Assembly: GCF_000018865.1 (NCBI RefSeq)
Contig: NC_010175.1
Coordinates: forward strand, 868,001 to 932,000
Reading direction: 5' to 3'
Source: Chloroflexus aurantiacus J-10-fl
GTDB taxonomy: Bacteria > Chloroflexota > Chloroflexia > Chloroflexales > Chloroflexaceae
DNA: 64,000 bases
How positions within the stretch are numbered: the first letter of the stretch is position 1; each line of letters begins with the position of its first letter. Both the position numbers and the translations under genes were made by a program. The notes under the pieces were generated by a model. The model was given only the letters and a program-made list of their open reading frames with translations. It did no database searches and had not been told where the DNA came from. This document shows, one piece after another, positions 1-10,331 of this stretch.

Positions 1-373
1 TCTCCAATTCGGTGCGGGATTTCGCCGTGGAGACAAACACACTTCCACATATAGCCAGAAGTGTCATCCAACCACATGATCCGGTAACGTTTCCGAGACG
101 TCCTCTCGTGTAGGTTTATCCTTTGCCCTTCACTTGCAATTAAGACTAAGAATTTTAACCTCTCTAAGAACCCCGAACAAACTTTCAGTTTACTGCTACT
201 ATCATTAATATTTAGCAAAAATAGCAATCAGTGTTTTGTCATACAAATTTCATTATCGAATACTACACTCTCCACGATCCCGCTAACGACTACAAGTAGT
301 AACCATTAAGAGAGACCCGGCCAGGCCAAATATCTGAAGGGTTTCGTCATTTACCATGCACTGAGGTTGAACA

Positions 374-1045
374 ATGAGTGTAGATAGTTTACTCAACCTC
401 CCCCTTGAGCAGCTCATCTGTGGTTGTGAACGAGAACGAACTGTCTTCCGTCAAACCAACGAACAACTATCACCGTACTGTATGGCACTGTTTCGCCGCG
501 CTTTTGCCGGTGATCAAGATGCCTGGCAACACATCATTGTCATTTTCGGACGCATGCAGCGTACCTGGATCCAACACATTGTAAAGCTGGGGTCAATAGA
601 GGATCTGGATAATGACGATTTGCAAGGCATCATACACGAAGCATTGTGCGCATTATATCAGGCCGGGCAACGCCATGAGGAACTGACTGCTACCGATAAT
701 CCGGCGAAACTCATTAAATACTGGAAAAAATGCGTTCAAACAACGGTGTTAAGAACACTGCGCACGAGGAAGCGCCAACGTTTGTTCGCTCATCTACATG
801 AACATTTACCTGCGCAACCTGGTGATCCAGAATTAAAGATTGCTCTCTGGCAACGTATTCGTGCAATCTTATCCGAGGAAGAACTCCTGATTCTCACTCT
901 GGATATGCAAGGTTACAAACCACAAGATATTGTCAAACAACTACCAGAACAATTTCCTACAGTGCAGCAAGTGTATCAGATCAAACAAAACTACCTTCGT
1001 CGTCTGCAACACGATCCCACCATTCGCGAACTTCACAGCTTCTAA
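374..1045 (+). CDS. sigma-70-like (ECF-type) regulator, divergent
   Basis: This 223-aa protein has the layout of a small sigma factor. An N-terminal helical part containing LDNDDLQGIIHEALCALY resembles sigma region 2. A C-terminal part with LSEEELLILTLDMQGYKPQDI followed by a PTVQQVYQIKQNYLRRL helix resembles the region 4 helix-turn-helix. Similarity to known ECF groups is weak by eye, so a promoter-recognition role is inference. The start is supported by a GAGG sequence at 363-366, 7 nt before ATG. A clear Rho-independent terminator follows, so the gene is probably monocistronic. No anti-sigma gene lies beside it; the next genes encode a small unknown protein and a giant secreted peptidase, which it might control. 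Confidence 0.6.
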   Translation: MSVDSLLNLPLEQLICGCERERTVFRQTNEQLSPYCMALFRRAFAGDQDAWQHIIVIFGRMQRTWIQHIVKLGSIEDLDNDDLQGIIHEALCALYQAGQRHEELTATDNPAKLIKYWKKCVQTTVLRTLRTRKRQRLFAHLHEHLPAQPGDPELKIALWQRIRAILSEEELLILTLDMQGYKPQDIVKQLPEQFPTVQQVYQIKQNYLRRLQHDPTIRELHSF

Positions 1046-1084
1046 CATAACGCCTGGATCGGCAATTGACCCATTCATATTGAC

Positions 1085-1122
1085 AACGCATTCCTTGCCA
1101 TAGCGGTTGGAATGCGTTTTCT
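1085..1122 (+). terminator. Rho-independent terminator after the sigma-like gene
   Basis: Perfect 10-bp arms, AACGCATTCC (1085-1094) and GGAATGCGTT (1109-1118), are followed by TTCTC. It lies 40 bp after the stop codon and argues that the next gene starts downstream, at 1197. Confidence 0.8.
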
Positions 1123-1196
1123 CTCTGCCTGCCAAAAACAACGTATTGCGTGCTCTCTTTAGTAGTAGAAGGAATCAGGCAACAAGGAGATCCGAT

Positions 1197-1415
1197 ATGC
1201 GTCCCCCCGCTGCCGATCAGCGCACACCAGTGCGCGGCAATAGTCCAAATCTATCGCCAGCAGCCCGACTCTATCAGCATTTCCTCCTACTAACCAGAAA
1301 TGACGAACGTGAAAGCTGGTTGCGCCTGTGTTACGTCAGGCGATCTTCGGTAGCGTTCACTAGCAGTCAACTTGTTGTTAGAAATATGCGAACTATGAAG
1401 CAAATTCAACATTGA
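1197..1415 (+). CDS. small protein of unknown function (72 aa)
   Basis: I do not recognise this short, basic, arginine-rich protein (begins MRPPAADQRTPVRG). It is called because AAGGAG (1184-1189) sits 7 nt before the ATG. A longer in-frame version would have to start inside the preceding terminator hairpin. It has no membrane segment or signal peptide. The central part (SPAARLYQHFLLLTRNDERESWLRLCY, about residues 20-46) looks helical. It lies 79 bp before the C11 peptidase gene on the same strand and could share its transcript. It could still be a chance reading frame. Confidence 0.4.
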   Translation: MRPPAADQRTPVRGNSPNLSPAARLYQHFLLLTRNDERESWLRLCYVRRSSVAFTSSQLVVRNMRTMKQIQH

Positions 1416-1494
1416 AAACATATAGCCATGTGATTCGTGACGTGACATCAAGAGGGTTTGGAAACTCCATCACTATCAACAAGAGGAGTTGACT

Positions 1495-4400
1495 ATGGCA
1501 GCGTCCTGTATCCGTAGCATGCTGTTAGGCGGATTGTTTATTCTCCTGGTCTCATTCAATGCACCGGTGTTTAGCATGCCGATCCTACACTCTTCACCAT
1601 TGACCTCAGGTGCTAATCAGGCTGGTGACACCCAAGAATCGGGTGCTATCCCATTACCACGAGGTTGTGGCGGCGTCACACCGCCGGGGGAAGTAGAGAC
1701 CACCTGCTGCCTGAACGGTATCGTATATGTTGATGGAGAGCCGGTTGCGGGGGCCGAAATTACGATCACCAGCTCACGTGGTACCAGTATTTCCCTGTAC
1801 ACCCGCTACATCAACACTGTTGACAACGTCCCATTTTACGAGATTAGCCTTAGTGACGATCCGCTACAAGTGCAAAGCGGTGAAACAATTACCATCACGG
1901 CACGACTTGGCAACCGAGAGCGTAGCCTGACTCATGAGGTGCAACCGGGAAGCCAACAAGTTGACATTGTGTTACCCCGCCGGAGTCCCAATGACTTTGT
2001 AGCCCTGCAATCAATACCGCTGCGCAGCATATCTGGCGAATTTGACGGCCTGAGCGGTATTGCAATCAACCCTGAGTATCAGGTATTTGTGGTTGATCAA
2101 GAAGCGCATCAGATTCAGGCCTTTGATACTAATGGTAATCCTCTTCAACCACCGTGGGGGCATTACGGGCAAAACCCAGGGCAATTTAACCTACCGCGTC
2201 GCGTAGTTGTTGACGCAAGCCGTAATGTCTATATCCTCGACGCCGGCAATCGTCGCATCCAAAAATTTGACCGACAGGGTCGCTATGTGCATTCGTGGAT
2301 GTTATGTACCCAACTCTCATCGTGTCCGTTCCCGTATGATCTTGCATTGGCGCCCGACGGAACTATTGCCGTTGTCTACAATCAGGGAGTGACCATCTTC
2401 AGCACTACCGGTGATTTGCAGCGGCAATGGTCAACCGGTATCCATGGCACAGACATCGACATTGATCGCAATGGAAACGTGTATATTACGACCGGACAAT
2501 CTGATATATATACATTCACCCCTGGCGGTCAGTTGACGACGACGCTGAACACACCGCTCACCTCTATTCAAAGCATGGCAATTGACCCAAGTGGCAACCT
2601 TTGGGTGACCGATCCGATCAATGGTATCGTCCGTCTGTCAACCACCGGCGCAATTGCACAGCAATGGACGATTCCGGGTGAACTCTTTAACGATATGGCC
2701 ATTGCACCAAACGGTCAGCTTTACCTGACGAGTTACACTAATAAGGTGCTGGTATTTGACCCAACACGCGGTACAACTCGATCATGGGGCAGATCAAGCC
2801 GGTATCGTGATGTTATCGGAACGGTGACCGTGCCCAATAATACTTTGTTTATTGCCAATCGTGAACCGGCTGCGGTTACCCGGTTGACATTCCAGCAATC
2901 TGTGACATCGACCCAAGTGGCGCTTAATCCGCTCCCAAGACGCATTGTTGATATGACCAAAGCTGCTGATGGTTCGGTCTATATCCTTGATCAATCAAGC
3001 TCGACCACTGCCCGCGTCTACAAAATCAATGCGCTCGGCCAACAACTCTTCTCATTTCCAATCAATGATGTCAGTGCAGGCGCAATTGCAGTAGCGCAAA
3101 ACGGCACTATCTTTATTGCGGAAGATCTCGATAATCAGGTCTTGCAATTCTCTGCCGATGGTCAATACCGTTCAAGCTGGGGCGGGACGGGTAGCAAACC
3201 CGGAAGATTCTATTTACCCAGTGATCTGGTAATTGACTCAAATGGATATATCTACGTCGCTGATCGAGGTAATGAGCGTATTCAAAAATTGCGGCTGGAC
3301 GGGACGGTGGAGAGAACGGTATCAGCTACCTTTGATCCTACTCTCGACAATGTATTGCAGGTATTTAATAACAACATCTATATCTATCGTGAAGACGCGA
3401 TTCGGGTTCGTGACAGCGACCTTACCAGCCCTCCGTTGTACACTATTGAACTGAATAATCAGGTGAAAGGATGGGACATCGATCAGCATGGGAACATCTA
3501 TGCCTTCAATCCGGATACGAGACAGATCGAGATATATCGCCCGATGCGGTTTACACAACCAATCGCCACGATCAGTTACCTCAACCTGAGCAGTCTGAGT
3601 GCTGATGATACGCTGATAGTGCAGGGTATGGGCCAAGACAGTGATGAAACGAACACCATCCATGCCTGGCGCTGGGAGTCAAACCAGAATGGTCAAATCA
3701 GCACCAGCCGAACATTAGCAATACCGGCTGCCAGTTTGAGTAGCGGTACACACACGATTACGTTAAAAGTCCAGGATAATGAAGGCGAGTGGTCTCAACA
3801 GACCAGTCTCTCAGTGTATGTTAGTCCACGCATTCAGAACATACCGGCCTGGACGATACTCCTTTACCTCGATGCCGATTATGCTGCCGATGGTCAAGCA
3901 TTACTGAAATCTTTCAATAACACTATCAGAAATCTTAAACAACTCAGTAATTCGTCTATTCGGATCGCTATCCAGATCGATGGGCCACAAAACAACGATA
4001 CTCGTCGCATACTTATTCATCCTGGTCAACCACCCAGCGAGAACAGCATATCAGAACAAGCAATGGATGATCCACTTACACTGGCGAACTTCTTACGTTG
4101 GGGGCAAGAGACCTTCCCGGCACGGCACTACTACCTGGCTATTGCCAATCATGGGCAGGGCGTCCAGGGCATTGCCTGGGACTCGACGAGTGACGCACGT
4201 GATGATGGGAGAAGAAACAACAGTGCGTATCTCACCATCAAAGAACTTGGTCAAGCGCTCAATGCACCCGGCGTCGCACCAATTGACGTGATTCACCTTG
4301 ATGCCTGCTCGATGGGACTGCTAGAGGTCGCTTTTGAACTGAGGCCGCGAAGTGAAGTGCCACTCCGATCACGCCTGCTCATCGCTTCGCAATACCTGGG

Positions 4401-5133
4401 CTGGAGCTTCTTCGCGTATGACGAATACGTTGCCGATATTACGGCAACAAGTACACCAGAAATGGTTGCACGCACGGTGGTACAGATCTACGCCGATAAG
4501 TCAGTGCAGAAACGAGTACCATTCACTATTACCGCCCTTGATCTCGGTCGCGTGACAACCGTTGCTTCTACCGTTGACCGCCTGGCTGCTGAGTTAGCTG
4601 CTTATGCCAATAACAGCAATGAACACTTCAACCAGGTACAGAACATTCGCAATAGCAGCAGCCATCTTAACAGCGATAATGACTACCGCAACGCCCGTTC
4701 TGATGCATACGTGGACCTCCTGAGCTGGACCCGAAACGTCAGAGACAGCATTTCAGACCGGGCGATCCAACAACGGGCAGACGAGTTGATCAATGAATTG
4801 ACCGGTACACAGTCATTTATCTTACCCAACCCTAACGGCCATCGAGTTGGAATCGCAACCTTGCCTGCAAGGTACGGCAGTTACCGTATTGACCTGAGCG
4901 ATGTGCATGGTATCTCGATATATTACCCTGACTACACCAGACGCAACGCCACCTTCAACAGTTATGTCAATAATTACCTGTTTGAGTTTACCCGTTACAC
5001 CCGATGGAGTGAACTCTTAACCGCCGGTGTCGTAGCGTTGAATCCGGGAGACCCGGAAGTAGATGAGGGTCTCGCGCCATTAGCACCGCTCAGCGTCGAG
5101 TATTATGTGCATGTACCGATGATTGTGCGGTAA
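1495..5133 (+). CDS. secreted NHL-propeller / clostripain (C11) protein
   Basis: A 1212-aa exported protein. Residues 1-28 form a signal peptide. About 70-165 is a carboxypeptidase-regulatory or Ig-like domain (GIVYVDGEPVAGAEITI). About 170-690 is a long NHL-type beta-propeller with repeats such as YVADRGNERIQK. About 690-780 is a PKD-like domain. About 783-1190 is a peptidase C11 (clostripain) domain with the catalytic pair His886 (ANHG) and Cys938 (DACSMG). C11 enzymes usually cut after arginine or lysine. The C-terminus YVHVPMIVR matches the tails of the three other giant secreted proteins in this window. A TTG at 1489 is in frame, but AGAGGAG at 1482-1488 is 6 nt from the ATG at 1495, which I take as the start. 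Probably extracellular or cell-surface; the substrate is unknown. Confidence 0.9.
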   Translation: MAASCIRSMLLGGLFILLVSFNAPVFSMPILHSSPLTSGANQAGDTQESGAIPLPRGCGGVTPPGEVETTCCLNGIVYVDGEPVAGAEITITSSRGTSISLYTRYINTVDNVPFYEISLSDDPLQVQSGETITITARLGNRERSLTHEVQPGSQQVDIVLPRRSPNDFVALQSIPLRSISGEFDGLSGIAINPEYQVFVVDQEAHQIQAFDTNGNPLQPPWGHYGQNPGQFNLPRRVVVDASRNVYILDAGNRRIQKFDRQGRYVHSWMLCTQLSSCPFPYDLALAPDGTIAVVYNQGVTIFSTTGDLQRQWSTGIHGTDIDIDRNGNVYITTGQSDIYTFTPGGQLTTTLNTPLTSIQSMAIDPSGNLWVTDPINGIVRLSTTGAIAQQWTIPGELFNDMAIAPNGQLYLTSYTNKVLVFDPTRGTTRSWGRSSRYRDVIGTVTVPNNTLFIANREPAAVTRLTFQQSVTSTQVALNPLPRRIVDMTKAADGSVYILDQSSSTTARVYKINALGQQLFSFPINDVSAGAIAVAQNGTIFIAEDLDNQVLQFSADGQYRSSWGGTGSKPGRFYLPSDLVIDSNGYIYVADRGNERIQKLRLDGTVERTVSATFDPTLDNVLQVFNNNIYIYREDAIRVRDSDLTSPPLYTIELNNQVKGWDIDQHGNIYAFNPDTRQIEIYRPMRFTQPIATISYLNLSSLSADDTLIVQGMGQDSDETNTIHAWRWESNQNGQISTSRTLAIPAASLSSGTHTITLKVQDNEGEWSQQTSLSVYVSPRIQNIPAWTILLYLDADYAADGQALLKSFNNTIRNLKQLSNSSIRIAIQIDGPQNNDTRRILIHPGQPPSENSISEQAMDDPLTLANFLRWGQETFPARHYYLAIANHGQGVQGIAWDSTSDARDDGRRNNSAYLTIKELGQALNAPGVAPIDVIHLDACSMGLLEVAFELRPRSEVPLRSRLLIASQYLGWSFFAYDEYVADITATSTPEMVARTVVQIYADKSVQKRVPFTITALDLGRVTTVASTVDRLAAELAAYANNSNEHFNQVQNIRNSSSHLNSDNDYRNARSDAYVDLLSWTRNVRDSISDRAIQQRADELINELTGTQSFILPNPNGHRVGIATLPARYGSYRIDLSDVHGISIYYPDYTRRNATFNSYVNNYLFEFTRYTRWSELLTAGVVALNPGDPEVDEGLAPLAPLSVEYYVHVPMIVR

Positions 5134-5160
5134 CACATATCCAGGCCACAACTGCAATTC

Positions 5161-5196
5161 ATTCAGAGGCACGATTGTATCGTGTCTCTGAATGTT
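5161..5196 (+). terminator. terminator after the C11 protein
   Basis: A 15-bp stem with one G.T pair (arms 5161-5175 and 5179-5193, 3-nt loop) is followed by GTTT, 27 bp after the stop codon. Confidence 0.75.
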
Positions 5197-5219
5197 TGAT
5201 CAATTGAAATCTGGTATCA

Positions 5220-5420
5220 GTTATCAGACATCGTAATACCACCGCTTACACAACGATGCGTATCGTGCCGGTGTCACACTTATACCGAAACACCACCGGA
5301 CGTGCCACCGCCAAACCGCTGGCAGGTTGTCACCAGCACAGGAGGACCGGTTTAGCGCATCTGCACTCAGGCGAGGCCGTAGGGTGATGATTGGATAGCC
5401 TGTCATGCTTGCTCAATGCC
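5220..5420. repeat. degenerate dispersed repeat, family C (copy 1)
   Basis: The stretch around 5310-5410 resembles 14760-14870 and 34350-34420. Shared blocks are a CAGG(A/T)G...GGTT stretch, then CATCTGC-like, CTCAGG-like, then GGGTGATG followed by TGGAT. No inverted ends or coding capacity are visible. Confidence 0.4.
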
Positions 5421-5511
5421 GAGAGGTGATATGCAGCACGCAGCAGTCTCAATCTGTCTGCTGAAGATTCAAGAGCGGATAGACCGTATGGGGTAAGGCA
5501 ATGTCTACCGC

Positions 5512-5632
5512 ATCAGAACGGCCCAACGCAGGCTTCGACCTCCCCTTGCTCGCAGAGCTTCAGGAACGGACAAAAAACGCAATTTCTACTTTATCAGGAC
5601 GCCCCAATGCAGGCTTCTACCTCCTCTCTCCC
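5512..5632. repeat. imperfect ~40-bp direct repeat, 81 bp apart
   Basis: 5512-5551 and 5593-5632 share ATCAG(A/G)ACG, CCCAA(C/T)GCAGGCTTC and ACCTCC. The second copy abuts the left end of the inverted-repeat element at 5635. Confidence 0.6.
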
Positions 5633-5634
5633 AC

Positions 5635-5954
5635 AGCGCTATGCATTACCCATATGTCACGCTGCGTTGGGCCGGACTGCAAGCGCTTCCCGTGGCGCGG
5701 GCTTCCAGCCCGCGTGCGGGCATCATCGCCACCGCCGGCAGGGGTTGGCCGTAGCCGCTAGTGCGCAGGCTGGACGTCTGCCCCATGGTCTGATCCAACG
5801 GCTACCTCCGCTGCTATCATCCGCTTTCCGTTCGTAACGTACGACCCACGCGACAGCAGGGTGACGCGATAGTGCCCAGGATCGCGCACAATGAGATAGG
5901 TTCGACTGATGAGCGAAGCGGTTGACAACCTGGGTATGGGTAAGGCATAGCGCT
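5635..5954. mobile_element. MITE-like element, family B, 320 bp with 20-bp TIRs
   Basis: The left end AGCGCTATGCATTACCCATA (5635-5654) matches the right end (5935-5954) in inverted orientation at 19 of 20 positions. The interior has no convincing gene. Its first 150 bp are clearly related to 52018-52170, including a GTCACGCTGCGTT block and a GCGGGCTTCCAGCCCGC palindrome. This is the expected form of a non-autonomous transposon remnant; no transposase is visible in the window. Confidence 0.65.
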
Positions 5955-6452
5955 GCGCGGGAGCGGGGAGCGTAGCGGCTGCGATCACCTCTGAACAACC
6001 ATCCATGGCACGCGATGCAAGACATTCCCGTCCACCGCATCCCGTGGATGGTCAGGTGAACGGCACAGGCACCGTCCGTAGGGGCGGGTTGAGAACCCGC
6101 CCCTACCGAACCCGCCCCTACCGAACCCGCCCCTACACACTACCGGCACCAGCACGCTGTGGGGCAGGCTGCCGGCCTGTGCTCAGCCATCCCCATCATC
6201 AGGGGTACGTGCCGGCACGGGTGTCCGCTGCAATCCGCACCGGATCGTGAGCACGGCTGGCGCGGCAGCCATGCTGCCGCACTCCACACTGCGCGCCACG
6301 CACATGATGCGCGTGTAAGGCAACCCATTCAGCACGTGATACCACGGCTGGAGCGGCGCGCTGCCATCGGGCCAGTCACCCAAAACAGCATCCATGGCGA
6401 TCATACCTGCTGATACACACGTGGTTGATACCAGGTATGGGTAATGCATAGC
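5955..6452. repeat. second family B segment with one visible end
   Basis: 6230-6452 parallels 52290-52494: GTGAGCACGGCTGGCGCGGC, then CCGCACTCCACACTGCGCG, then CATCGGGCCAGT. It ends in TATGGGTAATGCATAGC (6436-6452), the family B right end. No matching left end was found, so it is truncated or shares the left end of the element at 5635. Open frames here are shadows of GC-rich repeats. Confidence 0.5.
6078..6136. repeat. GTAGGGGCGGGTT palindrome plus 15-bp tandem units
   Basis: GTAGGGGCGGGTT (6078-6090) and AACCCGCCCCTAC (6094-6106) form a 13-bp inverted repeat with a 3-nt loop. Two further copies of the right arm follow as exact 15-bp units CGAACCCGCCCCTAC (6107-6121 and 6122-6136). Related palindromes occur at 34220 and 46766. 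Confidence 0.75.
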
Positions 6453-7096
6453 GGGGGTGGGTGAGGGGAGGGCAGACGTGTGATTCATGGCTTCCTGATA
6501 GGGTAGACGTTGTGTTCGTTCATCTGTCCTGGCCGTCCGTGAATACCGTCAGGGCCGGGAGCTTGCTTTTGGCTCCTCCCTCCAGCACTGGTACCGGCAC
6601 CATGCGCGCCGGAGGCGCGCGCTCCCAGCTCCCGGCTGGGGAGCACGCCCATCATCACTCCCCCGACCCGCTCCGGCACGCGGGCAATGCAGTATTCGAG
6701 GTATGGGTAATGCATAGCCCACAGCGCGAGAGAGACCGGGGCGAGGACGTATGGTGTCCGCTACTGTATCGCCTGTAAGGAGCAGGAGTTAACGGTTCGG
6801 GGTGTAGCCGCTTTCGCGAGCCTGTTCAAGGTTACGCCGCATCGTCGAGCGCGGGGGTTAACGGTTCAGCGTGGAGAAGCCGTATGTGATATACCGGGTT
6901 ATGGGCGTATTAGTGGCGTGCGCTCCTACTGGTTACCAACGCTTGCGCACAGCAGTGCACTGATCAGGTGCAGTGTCAGCACGACTGTGGGTAGGGCATC
7001 ATAACTTTTATTACACACAAAACGTGACACCGGGCGATCATCCTCGACACCCTTGCATCTACAAGTGGATGCACGGTGGACAGTATCAACAACCAT
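6453..7096. other. non-coding repeat-derived region
   Basis: No supportable gene. It holds another family B right end (TATGGGTAATGCATAGC, 6702-6718), a GCGCGCC-gga-GGCGCGC palindrome (6604-6620), and two copies of GTTAACGGTTC near 6788 and 6857. It looks like layered repeat debris. Confidence 0.5.
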
Positions 7097-7176
7097 AGCG
7101 AATGGCAGCCCTCTGGCCGCCATTCGCTGAGATGTCCGGCCCTCATCGGTGATTCGATGAGCTGATGATGAGGGCT
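7097..7176 (-). terminator. two hairpins downstream of the PA14/C39 gene
   Basis: A hairpin of AGCGAATGGC (7097-7106) and GCCATTCGCT (7119-7128), and a larger imperfect one at about 7138-7176 (CCGGCCCTCATC paired with GATGAGGGC-TGG), lie just past the leftward stop codon at 7189. There is no clear U tract, so termination is inferred. Confidence 0.5.
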
Positions 7177-7188
7177 GGCAGCTACATC

Positions 7189-10100
7189 CTAACGCTGAAC
7201 CAACGGTACACGCACGATAAAGCTGGCCGACGGCTCCTGCTGCTCGGCTTCGAGACCTAATCCAAGCGTGCCCTGTTCGTGCAGCAGTTGGAAATATGTC
7301 TCAACCTCATCGCCGGTATTGCTTTGCTGGGTCAGCGCAACACCCTGAGCACCCATCTGCGCTGATGACAGTGCCGATGGCTGCGCAATACCGTACCACG
7401 TCCCATCAGCACGGCCCCAGGTCACTTCCAGATATGCCAGGCCAGTGGCTTCGTAGTGCTCGATCTGGAATGTTCGCCAACCGGCACTGATAGCCACATT
7501 GGCACAGGTCTGCCCCACGCTATCACGCCAGCGTTCAAACTTCACCTGCCCATCAACCTTAAACCGGAAGCCATCATCGGATCTGACGCAGATACGATAC
7601 GTTCCGCCTCTGAGCGATACCGGCCAGGTGAAGCGTGACGAGAAGTTGTCTTGATTGGACGCATGCGGTCCGCCTAATCCCCAATTCTTGCTCACCGTAT
7701 TGAGAACTTCCGAGCGGTAGGTTCCGCTGAAATTACGGTTACTCCAATATTCGGCGAACACCCTCGGCCAGAAGGCAAATTCCATCGAAGCCACACTACT
7801 ATTTTCGTAGAAATCAACTATCAGGTTGTGTGTGCCGGGATTGAGGCGGTAGTAGGATGAATACGCCGACCGTGCTGCGTGATCCCACCATTGACTCAAA
7901 ATCAGATTGCCATTCAGAAAGACCCGGCTGCCATCATCACTGCGCGTGTAGAACTGCCAGGCACCACCGGGCAGGAAGAGTGAACGCTGCCAGCGCACCG
8001 AGAAATTATCAGGTGGCAATGCAGGGTCTGGGCTGCCCAAGCCCCAGTTGAAATTGATAGCGGGATCATTGCGCGTGAGTGCCGGTGTTCCTTGCAGGAA
8101 GCGATTGCTATAATACGATCCTGTCCATACCATGGCAGGTGTATGGTATTGCCAGTTTACCCGTACCGCAGCAGTACGCACTACCTCATAATACTCAACT
8201 TTAATCACATGCTCACCGGCCGCGAGGTAAACGTCAGTGGCCGAAGGGGTAAAGGATCGCGGTTGCCATTGATTCAGCACCAGCCTTCCATTAACATAGA
8301 TCCGCAAACCATCATCAGAAGCGGTGGTGAAGCGATACACACCACTCCGATCAACACGCACCTTTTTTGTCCAGCGTACCGAGAAGTTGTCGGCCTGTAC
8401 CCCAGGAGCTGGTGCGCCAGTCTCCCAGTTAAAATTAATCGTGTTGTCACCCCGCACTAACACCGGGCTCCCGGATAGTGACGTATTGTTGAAGTATTCG
8501 CCACGCCATTGCGAAGCGTCGACCACCGAACCGGTGCTGGCAATGGCGTTGACTTTAAATGCCCAGAAGAAGCCAGGATAAGTTGCGGTCATCTGTTCCC
8601 AGGTGTACACCACCCCTGCCCCATCCCGCAAAGTACCATAGGTACGGCGGTTATTGGCATTCCCTGCCGGATCGTTGACGATCAGTCGCACCTCATTGCC
8701 GGCCCGCTCATAACCAATAATCACTACGATATGGCCGACGCTGGAAAGATTGGTGCCGGCAATGACCGCATGACCGCGTTCGAGCGCGTAGATTACCCCC
8801 TGGAGTGTGTAGATATGGTGCTGCTGCGTATCGCTATTGTAGGGAGGACCACCCTTTTGATCAATGCCATACAGGCGGAGTGCCCGTTCTGAGGGTTCGC
8901 GTCCGAATGAGGATGACGGCACATAGGTGCCGTTGTAGTAATGGCCGTGGTGGAATTGCACGACAAGGTTGCCGAGATCACCGCGTACTTTGCCTAGACT
9001 GGCCAGCACCATGACTGTGGATGCTGTGCCACACGATTGGTTTTTACCGGTAAAATTCGCCGGTGTATCGATTTTCTGATGCACATACGGTGCATACGTC
9101 GTTGGGTCGAAACCGGGCACGATATACCGACTGTACAGCGTCGTTGCCGTAGCCTGGGTTTCAACTGAAGCCAGTTCCGTGTTATCCAGACCAAAGACAA
9201 CCAGTCCTTTGGTGAAAGGATTGGCCACACTATCGAGCGCTGGCAAGCCGATCAGCGCCGAACCATCCTCACTCCACTGGAGACCGTTCGTCTGCACCGA
9301 GACCGTCAGGGTTTGGGTTGTATCCGTCTGCAAATCGTGGACGAGCACCTCACCGGTCGAGCGCCGGGCAATCGCCACCCTGTCACCCTGCGGTGACCAG
9401 ACCGCAGCGCCAATATCACGCGGGTCGCTGTAGACCTCTTGAACGTTACTACCATCAAGATTCGCCGTCAACAGGCTGGTACCACTCTCAGGAACGGTGG
9501 AGAAGAGCGAACTGGTGGTCACAGCCGCAATGCGCGTCGTGTTAGGAGCGGTCTGGACAATATCGAATGAGAGGTAAATGGTATCGTCGTCGTTGCGGAG
9601 CAGATCGCGCACGGTACCATCGTCAACATCAATGCTGTTGAGACCGACCAGACTCTGCGTTTCGGTATTGACGACGGTATAGAACAGCGTGCCAGTGTCA
9701 GCAATCCCGGCCACTATCTGCCCTACACCCTCACCCACAATCTGCTCGTGGGTCTGACCATCGGCGCTGCTCAGCCACAGTTCACCGGCGAAGCTGGCCA
9801 CGGCTGCCTGTTCCATGCGGTTGATGGCGTTTGCATCAGCTTCGCCAGCGAAGGGGCCACGGGCCAGCGTATAAGCAACCTGATCGCCATACCAGGCGAA
9901 TGAGGTCGCCGCCAGTGCCGGATCCTCACTGGCGTAGATGAGGGTTGTATCCAGACCGTAGAGATCGGTCACGAAGATCGCACTATTCCCGGTATCACCA
10001 TCAATCACCATATACGCCACTCGTTGCCGATCTGGGGAGAGCTTCGCAATCACCCGATCAACGGTGACGGAACTGACCGGAACAGCCGTAACCAGATGCC

Positions 10101-10311
10101 AGGCATCATCGCGCAAGAAATAGATGCCGTAGGTCGAGGTATTGTACGCCAACACATAGACACTGGCCGGCAGATTGGGATCACCAGACATGATGAGATT
10201 TTGCTCCTGATTTTGGGCTTGTGCTGGCGTGATTGGCCGCACTACACTGAGCAGGAGCAGTGCAATCAACCCAAACGATAGCCACCATGGACGGAGAGAG
10301 CGTGTACGCAT
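7189..10311 (-). CDS. secreted propeller / C39-like peptidase / triple PA14 protein
   Basis: A 1040-aa exported protein. After a signal peptide (about 1-32), residues 60-400 form a TolB/WD40-like propeller (e.g. [24 protein letters not shown]). Residues about 405-585 are a C39-like (BtlCP/Peptidase_C39_2) cysteine peptidase with Cys427 (NQSCGTAS), His527 ([10 protein letters not shown]) and Asn546/Asp547 (VNDPAGN). Three PA14 domains follow (about 590-725, 726-860, 861-975), each with an SDDG motif typical of glycan-binding PA14 folds. The tail ends IVRVPLVQR. It starts 20 bp after the kelch-subtilisin gene with AAAGGATGG as ribosome site, so the two form an operon. A glycan- or cell-wall-anchored secreted peptidase is the best reading; the substrate is unknown. 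Confidence 0.85.
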   Translation of the reverse strand: MRTRSLRPWWLSFGLIALLLLSVVRPITPAQAQNQEQNLIMSGDPNLPASVYVLAYNTSTYGIYFLRDDAWHLVTAVPVSSVTVDRVIAKLSPDRQRVAYMVIDGDTGNSAIFVTDLYGLDTTLIYASEDPALAATSFAWYGDQVAYTLARGPFAGEADANAINRMEQAAVASFAGELWLSSADGQTHEQIVGEGVGQIVAGIADTGTLFYTVVNTETQSLVGLNSIDVDDGTVRDLLRNDDDTIYLSFDIVQTAPNTTRIAAVTTSSLFSTVPESGTSLLTANLDGSNVQEVYSDPRDIGAAVWSPQGDRVAIARRSTGEVLVHDLQTDTTQTLTVSVQTNGLQWSEDGSALIGLPALDSVANPFTKGLVVFGLDNTELASVETQATATTLYSRYIVPGFDPTTYAPYVHQKIDTPANFTGKNQSCGTASTVMVLASLGKVRGDLGNLVVQFHHGHYYNGTYVPSSSFGREPSERALRLYGIDQKGGPPYNSDTQQHHIYTLQGVIYALERGHAVIAGTNLSSVGHIVVIIGYERAGNEVRLIVNDPAGNANNRRTYGTLRDGAGVVYTWEQMTATYPGFFWAFKVNAIASTGSVVDASQWRGEYFNNTSLSGSPVLVRGDNTINFNWETGAPAPGVQADNFSVRWTKKVRVDRSGVYRFTTASDDGLRIYVNGRLVLNQWQPRSFTPSATDVYLAAGEHVIKVEYYEVVRTAAVRVNWQYHTPAMVWTGSYYSNRFLQGTPALTRNDPAINFNWGLGSPDPALPPDNFSVRWQRSLFLPGGAWQFYTRSDDGSRVFLNGNLILSQWWDHAARSAYSSYYRLNPGTHNLIVDFYENSSVASMEFAFWPRVFAEYWSNRNFSGTYRSEVLNTVSKNWGLGGPHASNQDNFSSRFTWPVSLRGGTYRICVRSDDGFRFKVDGQVKFERWRDSVGQTCANVAISAGWRTFQIEHYEATGLAYLEVTWGRADGTWYGIAQPSALSSAQMGAQGVALTQQSNTGDEVETYFQLLHEQGTLGLGLEAEQQEPSASFIVRVPLVQR

Positions 10312-10331
10312 AGAACCATCCTTTCCCCAAC

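Noticed and set aside
1-77. Open minus-strand frame running off the left edge, with ATG candidates at 77 and 50
   Set aside because: Only about 25 codons, no ribosome site and no recognisable motif; could be a gene start but cannot be supported.
6092-6136. Three near-identical 15-bp units considered as a CRISPR array
   Set aside because: Units are directly adjacent with no spacers and are far too short; they extend the arm of a palindrome.
5501-6778. Several overlapping frames of 60-105 codons
   Set aside because: They lie in inverted and direct repeats, are rich in Arg, Pro and Cys, and overlap each other on both strands.
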